DNA from: a virus
IMG/VR virus record: IMGVR_UViG_3300042475_001829
Coordinates: 1 to 38,047 of that record
Strand: one strand, 5' to 3'
Length of the DNA: 38,047 nucleotides
A program made the translations under genes and the position numbers. Positions 8,353-14,615 of this stretch are shown here, one piece after another (positions within the stretch are counted from its first letter, which is position 1; each line of letters opens with the position of its first letter). Below the pieces are notes generated by a model. That model saw only the letters and a program-made list of their open reading frames with translations, made no database searches and was not told the DNA's origin.

Positions 8353-8381
8353 ATTATAGCAACGATGACACGCAGACGCTA
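8353..8381 (-). promoter_or_regulatory. Promoter of the reverse-strand small gene
   Basis: On the minus strand this reads TAGCGT, a 17-bp spacer ending in TTGC, then TATAAT. The -10 is a perfect consensus and carries the extended TGN element. The -35 is only a moderate match to TTGACA but differs by one base from the TTGCGT of the capsid promoter. The predicted start of transcription is near 8346, so the Shine-Dalgarno lies at the very 5' end of the mRNA. The element overlaps the start of the rightward gene at 8365. Confidence 0.65.
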
Positions 8382-8703
8382 CATATGGGATGACGAGCTC
8401 AAGGATCTCGTCGAAATCACCCCCGACTACCGCCCGGCGGCCAAAAGGGGCGCGCTCAATCACCTGGGCGGCCTTTGGGGCGATCGGCACTACGACGGGC
8501 TGCGCGCGACCGACGGCGCGGACATCTCAAGCCGCAAGCGGCACCGCGAGTACATGAAGCGCACGGGCCTCACGACCGCGGATGACTTCAAGGACACCTG
8601 GGCAAAAGCCAAGGTCGAGCGCGAGCGGTACTACACGCAGGGCGGCTCGGTGCGCAAACAGGATATTCGAAACGCGATTGAACGACTCCAAAACAGAAGG
8701 TAA
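8365..8703 (+). CDS. Conserved phage structural-module protein (112 aa)
   Basis: A 112-residue, charged, soluble protein. MTRRRYIWDDELKDLVEI, then DYRP, GLRATDGADISSRKRHREY and GLTTADDFKDTW form a recognisable family that occurs directly before the scaffold gene in many podoviruses. Its biochemical role is not known to me; position suggests head assembly. No strong Shine-Dalgarno is visible, and the region just upstream doubles as the promoter and leader of the opposite-strand gene. Translation of this gene could therefore be affected by that transcription. Confidence 0.7.
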   Translation: MTRRRYIWDDELKDLVEITPDYRPAAKRGALNHLGGLWGDRHYDGLRATDGADISSRKRHREYMKRTGLTTADDFKDTWAKAKVERERYYTQGGSVRKQDIRNAIERLQNRR

Positions 8704-8706
8704 CCC

Positions 8707-9819
8707 ATGAGTGACACCACCACGATCAGAGACGCCCTCGAGGCGGCAGTGCCCGTCGACGAGCCCGTAGAAACTTCAGCACCAGAGCCCGTCAGCGAGC
8801 CGGCCAGCGAGCCCGCCAGCGAGCCCGCCGCCTCGGCGCCGGAGGCTCCCAAAAGCGACGGCCGCGACGAGAAGGGACGGTTCAAGCCCAAGGACGCGCC
8901 CGTGGCGCCCGAGACGACGGAGAAAGCCGCCGCAGAGCCCGCGCAGGGCATTCAGCCCGGCCCAAAGGCCGAGCCCAAGTCAGTTCCAAAGGACCGCGCT
9001 CCGGCCTCCTGGCGGCCCGACGTGCGTGAGCACTGGGCGCAGTTGCCCGAGCAGGTGAGGGCGGAGGTTGCCCGGCGCGAGCAGGAAGTGCAGCGCACGC
9101 TGCAGGATACGGCCGAGGCGCGCAAGTTCTCGGATCAGCTCAACCAAGTGATTCGGCCCTACGAAATGTTCATCAAGGCCGAGAACAGCAACCCGCTGCA
9201 GGCGATCGACAATCTGATGGCGACCGCGGCCAAGCTGCGCACGGGCACCGCGCCCGAGCTCGCGCAGATGGTGGCTGGCATGGTCAAGCAGTTTGGCGTT
9301 GGCCGGTTCGGGCAGACGTTCATCGAGCAGCTCGACTCGGCGCTGGCGGGCGAAGTGCCGCGCGTCGACCCGGTGCAGAACCAAATGCAGCAGGTACTGC
9401 AGCAGCAGCTCGCGCCGGTGCAGCAGTTCATGTCGCAGTTCCAGCAGGCGCAGCTCGCCCAGCAGCAGCAGGCCCAGCAGGCGGCGGCGGGCGAGGTGCA
9501 GCAGTTCCTGCAACAGGCAGAGTTCGGCGAGGACGTCCGCGAGGACATGGCGGACATCATGGAGATCGCCCAGCGCCGCGGGCGAGAGCTGACGCTGCAG
9601 GACGCCTACCGCCAGGCGTGCTTGTCCAATCCGCGCGTGCGCACGGTGCTCGAGGCGCGCGCCAAGGCAAAGGGCGCCCAGCAGCAGACGGGCGCCGCGC
9701 AAAGGGCTCGAGCGGCGGCGGTCAGCGTGTCGGGCGCGCCCGCGCTCGGTGCGCCGAAGAGCGAGCCGTCCGATATTCGCTCTGCGATTGAAGCGGCTAT
9801 TGCGTCAAACGCACGATGA
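8707..9819 (+). CDS. Scaffolding protein (370 aa)
   Basis: A 370-residue protein that should act as the internal core guiding capsid assembly and then leave the head. The N-terminal 90 residues are disordered and Pro/Ala/Glu/Ser-rich, with a short tandem repeat (SEPASEPASEPAAS) and a GRDEKGRFKPKD linker. The centre contains ASWRPDVREHWAQLPEQVRAE, typical of phage scaffolds. Residues about 215-270 are extremely Gln-rich and helical (QQQLAPVQQFMSQFQQAQLA). The C-terminus is Ala-rich with DIRSAIEAAIASNAR, as expected for a coat-binding helix. It sits directly before the capsid gene, the standard position. The MCP promoter begins inside its last codons. Confidence 0.88.
   Translation: MSDTTTIRDALEAAVPVDEPVETSAPEPVSEPASEPASEPAASAPEAPKSDGRDEKGRFKPKDAPVAPETTEKAAAEPAQGIQPGPKAEPKSVPKDRAPASWRPDVREHWAQLPEQVRAEVARREQEVQRTLQDTAEARKFSDQLNQVIRPYEMFIKAENSNPLQAIDNLMATAAKLRTGTAPELAQMVAGMVKQFGVGRFGQTFIEQLDSALAGEVPRVDPVQNQMQQVLQQQLAPVQQFMSQFQQAQLAQQQQAQQAAAGEVQQFLQQAEFGEDVREDMADIMEIAQRRGRELTLQDAYRQACLSNPRVRTVLEARAKAKGAQQQTGAAQRARAAAVSVSGAPALGAPKSEPSDIRSAIEAAIASNAR
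9799..9815. promoter_or_regulatory. Operator-like dyad on the capsid promoter
   Basis: The bases read ATTGCGT-CAA-ACGCACG. The inner TGCGT and ACGCA are perfect inverted arms around CAA, the same centre and inner arms (TTGCG-N-CAA-N-CGCA) as the longer dyad at 36485-36501. It covers the -35 of the capsid promoter, so a bound protein would block or recruit polymerase there. Assignment as an operator is inference. Confidence 0.4.
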
Positions 9820-9828
9820 TGCTATAAA
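9800..9828 (+). promoter_or_regulatory. Promoter of the major capsid gene
   Basis: TTGCGT (9800-9805), a 17-bp spacer ending in TGC, then TATAAA (9823-9828). The extended -10 TGCTATAAA matches the other phage promoters described here. It overlaps the end of the scaffold gene and predicts transcription from about 9836, giving the capsid mRNA a leader of about 180 nt. The separate promoter would lift capsid expression above the surrounding structural genes. Confidence 0.6.
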
Positions 9829-9835
9829 CACATCG

Positions 9836-10017
9836 GGGAAGGTGCAGCCTAAAAACTGTACTTTCTCCGGTGTGCCAAAGCACCGACAGCCACCGAAGCT
9901 CTAGGAGCGCGAAAGCGCCCACCTACGACATACCGGACTGAACAGGTTCGCGTAGGCCACACGAAAACTGGTGGGGCGTAAGCCCTTGTCATTTTTTCTT
10001 GTGGGAGTTTCATCACA
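9836..10017 (+). ncRNA. Structured 5' leader of the capsid gene
   Basis: About 180 nt without a credible reading frame, in a genome where genes usually abut. It folds by eye into a row of hairpins: CGGTG/CACCG (9868-9885); GCGC-GAAA-GCGC (9907-9918, flanked by GG/CC), a GNRA tetraloop; CCTACG/CGTAGG (9922-9956); CCAC/GTGG (9957-9974); and GGGC-GTAA-GCCC (9974-9985), a second GNRA tetraloop that shares one base with the previous stem. The Shine-Dalgarno GGGAG (10003-10007) follows after a T-rich linker. It could control translation or stability of capsid mRNA, or be a processed RNA. I cannot match it to a named RNA family. Confidence 0.55.
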
Positions 10018-11001
10018 ATGGCTTTTGCAAACTCGTCCATTTCGGACATCGTCGCGACTACGATTCAGTCGCGCACCCGGCAGATCGCCGACAACGTCAC
10101 CAAGAACAACGCTCTTCTCGCCCGCCTCTCGCAACGCGGCAACGTGAAGACGTTCTCCGGTGGCTCGACCATCCTCCAGGAGCTGAGCTTTGCCGAGAAC
10201 GGCAACGCCGGCTTCTACAGTGGCTACGACCTGCTGCCGGTTGCGGCTCAGGACGTCATCAGCGCCGCCGAGTTCCAGATCAAGCAGCTCGCCTGCCCGG
10301 TCGTGATCTCAGGCCTCGAGCAGCTGCAGAACAGCGGCCGCGAGGCGTTCATCGACCTGCTCGAATCTCGCATCAACGTGGCCGAAGCCACGATGGCGAA
10401 CAAGCTCGCCGCGTCGATCTACAGCGACGGCACCGGCTCGGGCGGTAAGGAAGTCACCGGCCTCAACGCCGCCGTGCCCTCCAACCCGACCACCGGCACC
10501 TACGGTGGCATCGACCGCGCCACCTGGACGTTCTGGCAGTCGAAGTTGTACGACTTCTCGACCGCTGGCGTGACGCCGCCCCCGACTGGTGCTCAGATGC
10601 AGACCGGCCTCAACACGCTGTGGGCTTCGCTCGTGCGTGGTTCGGATCGGCCCGACCTCATCGTGCTCGATTCGGCCTACTGGGGCATCTACACCGCGTC
10701 GCTGCAGGCCAACCAGCGCTTCACCGACCCCTCGGTCGGCAGCCTCGGTTTCCCGTCGCTCAAGTTCATGGACGCCGACGTGGTCCTGGACGGCGGCATC
10801 GGTGGGTTCTGCCCCGCGAACACGGGCTTCATGCTCAACACGAAGTACCTGTTCATGCGTCCGCACCGGGACCGCAACATGGTGAGTCTGTCGCCGAACA
10901 AGCGCTACGCGATCAATCAGGACGCCGAAGTCCAGATCCTCGCGTGGGCCGGCAACCTGACTTGCTCAGGCGCGCAGTTCCAGGGCCGCATCCAGAACTA
11001 A
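10018..11001 (+). CDS. Major capsid protein (327 aa)
   Basis: A 327-residue protein, the main shell subunit. It lies directly after the scaffold and begins MAFANSSISDIVATTIQSRT. It has features of HK97-fold coats: an N-terminal helical segment (TRQIADNVTKNNALLARLS), a glycine-rich loop region (GNVKTFSGGSTILQELSF), a spine-like helix (NVAEATMANKLAASIYSDG) and an A-domain (LIVLDSAYWGIYTASLQ). It ends with ILAWAGNLTCSGAQFQGRIQ. No protease gene is nearby and no cleaved delta domain is apparent. Start: ATG with GGGAG 10 bases upstream. It is flanked by its own promoter and leader upstream and hairpins with a T-run downstream. Confidence 0.88.
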   Translation: MAFANSSISDIVATTIQSRTRQIADNVTKNNALLARLSQRGNVKTFSGGSTILQELSFAENGNAGFYSGYDLLPVAAQDVISAAEFQIKQLACPVVISGLEQLQNSGREAFIDLLESRINVAEATMANKLAASIYSDGTGSGGKEVTGLNAAVPSNPTTGTYGGIDRATWTFWQSKLYDFSTAGVTPPPTGAQMQTGLNTLWASLVRGSDRPDLIVLDSAYWGIYTASLQANQRFTDPSVGSLGFPSLKFMDADVVLDGGIGGFCPANTGFMLNTKYLFMRPHRDRNMVSLSPNKRYAINQDAEVQILAWAGNLTCSGAQFQGRIQN

Positions 11002-11015
11002 TCGGCCCCGTGGTG

Positions 11016-11072
11016 GGGGTCACCCTTGCCTTGATGGGTTTGGGTGATCCCCTAACTCATCAAGGTTTTTTT
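11016..11072 (+). terminator. Terminator/attenuator with two mutually exclusive stems
   Basis: Stem B, CCTTGATG (11029-11036) with CATCAAGG (11058-11065), is followed at once by seven T's (11066-11072): a rho-independent terminator form. Stem A, GGGGTCACCC (11016-11025) with GGGTGATCCCC (11042-11052, one bulged T), interleaves with stem B. The two cannot form as simple hairpins together; they either compete or make an H-type pseudoknot. The Shine-Dalgarno AGGAG of the next gene starts right after the T-run. The element probably sets how much transcription passes from the capsid gene to the next. Confidence 0.6.
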
Positions 11073-11086
11073 AGGAGAAATTGAAC

Positions 11087-11590
11087 ATGTCTGGTCAGAT
11101 TATCGGAATCGACAAGACCGCGGTTGTAGCTGCTTCAGCCGTCCCGGCCTTCCGGCTCGGCACGCTCGGTGGCTACGACGACCCGGTCAACGGCTACCAG
11201 GAATTCGTCTACGGCCGCGCTGATGGCGCCGTAACGGGCGCTGGCTATCTCTGCGTTGAGGCCACCGGCTTTGACTTCGCGATGGCAACCACGACCAACA
11301 CCGCGCCGGGCGCTTCGGGCCACGGCTCTCGCGTTGGTGCGGCGCAGGCTGTGCTTGCGGACAACGAGTACGGCTGGTTCCAGATCTACGGCAAGGGCTC
11401 CCTGCGCACGGCTGGTGCCGCCGCCAAGGGCACGCGCCTCAACAGCACGGCTACGGCTGGCGCGGTTGATGACGATGCCACCGCTGGGTCGGAAGCGATC
11501 GTTGGTCTGGTGCTTGGCACCGCGACCGTCGGCGCTGCGACTTCGACGGATGCGGTGTTCAACTACCCGTCCGTCGGCGCGACGCTGTAA
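11087..11590 (+). CDS. Probable capsid decoration/stabilisation protein (167 aa)
   Basis: A 167-residue protein with Gly/Ala/Thr-rich, beta-type sequence, starting MSGQIIGIDKTAVVAAS and containing GTLGGYDDPVNGYQEFVYG and NEYGWFQIYGKGSL. It has no Cys cluster or membrane segment. I chose the ATG at 11087, with AGGAG 9 bases upstream, over a TTG at 11081. Its place between the capsid gene and a strong terminator suggests a highly expressed shell component, so a decoration or head-stabilising protein is the best reading. The family is not certain. Confidence 0.65.
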   Translation: MSGQIIGIDKTAVVAASAVPAFRLGTLGGYDDPVNGYQEFVYGRADGAVTGAGYLCVEATGFDFAMATTTNTAPGASGHGSRVGAAQAVLADNEYGWFQIYGKGSLRTAGAAAKGTRLNSTATAGAVDDDATAGSEAIVGLVLGTATVGAATSTDAVFNYPSVGATL

Positions 11591-11604
11591 TTCAGCAGCA
11601 GAGT

Positions 11605-11641
11605 GGGACGGTGCGGGGTGATTCCTGCGCCGTCCCTTTTT
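11605..11641 (+). terminator. Strong rho-independent terminator
   Basis: GGGACGG (11605-11611) pairs perfectly with CCGTCCC (11630-11636). The stem extends inward through wobble and GC pairs (about 13 bp in all) and is followed by TTTTT (11637-11641). It closes the capsid plus decoration cassette. Downstream tail genes must be reached by read-through, antitermination or another promoter that I do not see. Confidence 0.8.
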
Positions 11642-11666
11642 CACAACCACACAAGGAAAAAACAAG

Positions 11667-12269
11667 ATGAACGTACCCGCCACGATGCCAACAGATTGGA
11701 ACACGGTGCAGAACGCACCCGGCCTCGACGAGAGCCGCATTGCCGAGGACGGCAAGCTCTTTGTGCAGTTCTACCGCAAGCCGGTGCTGAACGCCGCAAA
11801 GAGCACCGAAGCTGGCCGCGCGATCTACGAGGAACGCGACTTCATCAAGATCATGGTGCCCGGCGACAAGCTGAACATCATTGATCGCCAGGTCAACGAG
11901 CTTGACGCCGCGCGTTTCGCCGCGCGCTACGAGAAGTGGAAGCTCGGCCAGGGCAACGCCGTCGAAGGAACGCCGCTCTCGTCAATGCCGAAGATGACTC
12001 CGACCAAGGTTGAGGAATATCGCTACTTCGGCATTCACACCGTCGAGCAGCTCGCGCATGCGAACGACAACGTCGGCAAGAATTTCTTTTCGTTCAACGA
12101 GGACAAGCGCGCCGCGAAGGCGTTTGTGGAGCTCGCCAAGGGCAACGCCCCGCTCGAGAAGATGAACGAAGAGCTGAAGTCTCGCGATAGCAAGATCGAA
12201 GAGCTGCAGGCTCAGATCGAGGCGATCACGAAGATGATGTCCGCGAAGGGCAAGAAGTCAGAGGAGTAA
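11667..12269 (+). CDS. Phage structural-region protein with C-terminal coiled coil (200 aa)
   Basis: A 200-residue protein. Residues about 25-110 are a compact charged domain (AEDGKLFVQFYRKPVLN, FIKIMVPGDKLNIIDRQV, AARFAARYEKWKLGQG). Next comes VEEYRYFGIHTVEQLAHAND, and the C-terminal 50 residues form a heptad-like coiled coil (LEKMNEELKSRDSKIEELQA) ending KGKKSEE. I recognise it as a conserved podovirus protein between capsid and tail genes; its function is not established. AAGG stands before the ATG. It is the first gene after the terminator at 11605-11641. Confidence 0.65.
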   Translation: MNVPATMPTDWNTVQNAPGLDESRIAEDGKLFVQFYRKPVLNAAKSTEAGRAIYEERDFIKIMVPGDKLNIIDRQVNELDAARFAARYEKWKLGQGNAVEGTPLSSMPKMTPTKVEEYRYFGIHTVEQLAHANDNVGKNFFSFNEDKRAAKAFVELAKGNAPLEKMNEELKSRDSKIEELQAQIEAITKMMSAKGKKSEE

Positions 12270-12278
12270 CACACCGGC

Positions 12279-13028
12279 ATGGCTTTCCAGATTGTCAACG
12301 ACTCGACGCTGTCCGCGATCGTTCAGAACGTTGCGCAGCTGGTGAGCTTTCCGACTCCGGCGGACCCGGCGGGGGACACTGACCCCGCTGTCGTCCAGAT
12401 GGTGCAGGCTGTCAACCTCGCTGGGCTAGATCTGATCTCGCTCAACGATTGGCAGGAGCTGACCAAGACCCACACCATCAGCATCCTCGCGAGCAGCCCC
12501 GGCATCAGCGAGCAGGGCTTTGCATTGCCCGAAGACTTCTACGAGTTCGTCGATCAGACGCAGTGGAACTCGTCGATGCAGTGGCCTGCCGTTGGGCCGA
12601 TCTCGCCGCAGTTCTGGCAGCAGCTGCTGATCCGTCAAACGCTCCCGACCCTGTCGTTCTACTGGCAGGTGCGGGACAACATGATTTACATCCTGTCGCC
12701 ACCCACACCGGCCCAAACACTGAGTTTCTTTTACCAGTCGGTTGCGTGGGTGCGCGATCAGGACAACTCATCGCTATACAAAAACCGCGCGATCAAAAAC
12801 GGCGACACGATTCTGCTCGACTCCTACCTCGTCACGCTGCTCGCGCGGGTGAAGTGGCTTGAGATGAAGGGCTTTGATTCGTCGGCCGCGATGCGCGACT
12901 TCCAAGTCAACTTTGAGAACCGCAAGGGCAACGAGCGCGGCTCGCCCGTGCTGACGATGGCGCGCAGCTTCAAGTACCCGTACATCCAGCCGCTGTCTAA
13001 CACGCCCGACACGGGATTCGGGGTCTAA
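12279..13028 (+). CDS. Head-to-tail adaptor, tail-tubular-A-like (249 aa)
   Basis: A 249-residue protein beginning MAFQIVNDSTLSAIVQNVA. Helical N-terminal segments with VVQMVQAVNLAGLDLISLND are followed by a beta-rich middle (YEFVDQTQWNSS, SFYWQVRDNMIYILSPPTP) and WVRDQDNSSLYKNRAIKNGD. This pattern is that of the adaptor proteins which bind beneath the portal in podoviruses (T7 gp11-like group). Order (adaptor, then nozzle) supports it. Identification is by pattern and position rather than a catalytic motif. GGAG stands upstream of the ATG; the next gene starts directly after the stop. Confidence 0.7.
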   Translation: MAFQIVNDSTLSAIVQNVAQLVSFPTPADPAGDTDPAVVQMVQAVNLAGLDLISLNDWQELTKTHTISILASSPGISEQGFALPEDFYEFVDQTQWNSSMQWPAVGPISPQFWQQLLIRQTLPTLSFYWQVRDNMIYILSPPTPAQTLSFFYQSVAWVRDQDNSSLYKNRAIKNGDTILLDSYLVTLLARVKWLEMKGFDSSAAMRDFQVNFENRKGNERGSPVLTMARSFKYPYIQPLSNTPDTGFGV

Positions 13029-14615
13029 ATGCCGCTCGTCCCGCTCGCACCATTCAAAGCTCCGCGCCGCTCCGCAGCGGCGCAGACGCTGCAGGTGTTC
13101 AACATCCCTGCGCCGGTGGGCGGGCTCAACTATCGCGACCCGATCAGCGACATGAGGCCGACGGACGCGCTCGTGCTGACGAACTTGATCCCGCGACAGA
13201 CGGGCGTCGAGATGCGCAAGGGCTGGACGTATCACACAAGCTCGGTCGGCAGCTCGGTCGATTCCATCTTTGCCTACAACGGCGCCGTGATCGGCGACAA
13301 CAAGTTGTTCGCCGCGGCGGGCGGAAACATTTACGACGTCACGAGCGGCACGCCTTCGGTGGCCGTGAGCGCGACGGGCTCAACGAACGATGTTTGGAGC
13401 GTCACGCAGTTTGCGAACGGCGCCGGCATGTATCTGCTCGCGGTCTCGCCCGGCGCCGGGTATTGGACTTACGACGGCACGACCTGGACGCAGCAAACGG
13501 TAACGGGTTTGCCGGGCAGCCCCGAAACGGTCGCGGTATTCAAGAACCGCGTCTGGTTCACGGTGTCGGACAGCTCGACCGTTTACTACCTCGACACGGT
13601 TGATGCAATTGCAGGCACCGCGTCGGGCTTTGAGATGGGCTCGCTACTCCGCAACGGCGGATACATCCGCGGGCTTGTCAACTGGACTCTCGACGCTGGC
13701 GTCGGTATCGACGACCACCTCGTCGTCGTCGGCTCGCAGGGCGACATCGGAGTGTGGACGGGCACCGACCCGTCTGACCCGTCGAAGTTTGCGCTGCGCG
13801 GCGTCTGGTACGTCGGCAAGGTGCCCAAGTTCGGGCGCTTCTTCACCGGCTATGGCGGCGAAGTGATGATGCTCTCCGAGCTCGGGCTCGTGCCCGTCTC
13901 GCGCCTTGTGAACGGCCAGTTCAGCGATGTCTCGCCCGGCCCGGCGCAAAAGATTCAGTCGGTGCTGATCCCGCTCGTGCGCTCGTACATCAACTCGATC
14001 AGCTGGGACGTGTTTTTGCTGCCGAGCGAGGACATCCTCATCATCAAGCTGCCGGAGCAGGTGACAGGCACCTACCAGCAGTTCGCGATGAACGTAAACA
14101 CCGGCGCCTGGTGCGACTTCTCCGGTATGCCCATGACGTGCGCTGCGCTGCTCGACGGGCAGCTGTACTTCGGTACGGAAGACGGCCGCATTGCAAAGGG
14201 GTTTCTCGGGAACACCGACGGCACCGAGACGAATGGCACGCCTGGCGCCACGCTCGAGGGCGACGTGCAGACCGCGTTCAACTCTTTCAACACGCCCGCG
14301 GTGCTGAAGAAGTTCACGATGGCGCGGCCGATCTTTATCGCGCCGGGGCCCCCGTCTGTAAAGCTGCAGATCAACACGCAGTACACCTTCGTCAACGTCG
14401 GCGGCTCGCCGTCGTTCGTTCAGACGCCGGGCGGCATCTGGAACAGCGGCCTGTGGAACGTCGCGGTGTGGGCGGGCTCCGCCAACACTTACCAGAGCTG
14501 GGCCGGCACGACGGGGCTCGGTTACTACGCGAGCCTGCGCATGAAGGTGCGCGGACTGCCTGCGACGATCTTCACGTCGTCGCACATGATGAGTGAGCCG
14601 GGAGGTGTGATGTGA
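13029..14615 (+). CDS. Tail nozzle / stabilisation protein, beta-propeller type (528 aa)
   Basis: A 528-residue protein. The N-terminal segment VGGLNYRDPISDMRPTDALV, then LTNLIPRQTGVEMRKGW, is the hallmark of the phage stabilisation protein family (P22 gp10 and T7 gp12-like nozzles). It is followed by repeating beta-strand units with short turns and aromatics (VTQFANGAGMYLLAVS, GYWTYDGTTWTQ, VWFTVSDSSTVYYLDT), consistent with a propeller. The C-terminal part includes GSANTYQSWAGTTGLGYY. It should plug and extend the tail tube below the adaptor. The stop overlaps the next gene as GTGA. Confidence 0.78.
   Translation: MPLVPLAPFKAPRRSAAAQTLQVFNIPAPVGGLNYRDPISDMRPTDALVLTNLIPRQTGVEMRKGWTYHTSSVGSSVDSIFAYNGAVIGDNKLFAAAGGNIYDVTSGTPSVAVSATGSTNDVWSVTQFANGAGMYLLAVSPGAGYWTYDGTTWTQQTVTGLPGSPETVAVFKNRVWFTVSDSSTVYYLDTVDAIAGTASGFEMGSLLRNGGYIRGLVNWTLDAGVGIDDHLVVVGSQGDIGVWTGTDPSDPSKFALRGVWYVGKVPKFGRFFTGYGGEVMMLSELGLVPVSRLVNGQFSDVSPGPAQKIQSVLIPLVRSYINSISWDVFLLPSEDILIIKLPEQVTGTYQQFAMNVNTGAWCDFSGMPMTCAALLDGQLYFGTEDGRIAKGFLGNTDGTETNGTPGATLEGDVQTAFNSFNTPAVLKKFTMARPIFIAPGPPSVKLQINTQYTFVNVGGSPSFVQTPGGIWNSGLWNVAVWAGSANTYQSWAGTTGLGYYASLRMKVRGLPATIFTSSHMMSEPGGVM

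Noticed and set aside
9820-10017. Small coding gene between scaffold and capsid
   Set aside because: Forward frames are short and start without ribosome-binding sites; reverse frames here are shadows. The hairpin-rich content fits a leader RNA instead.
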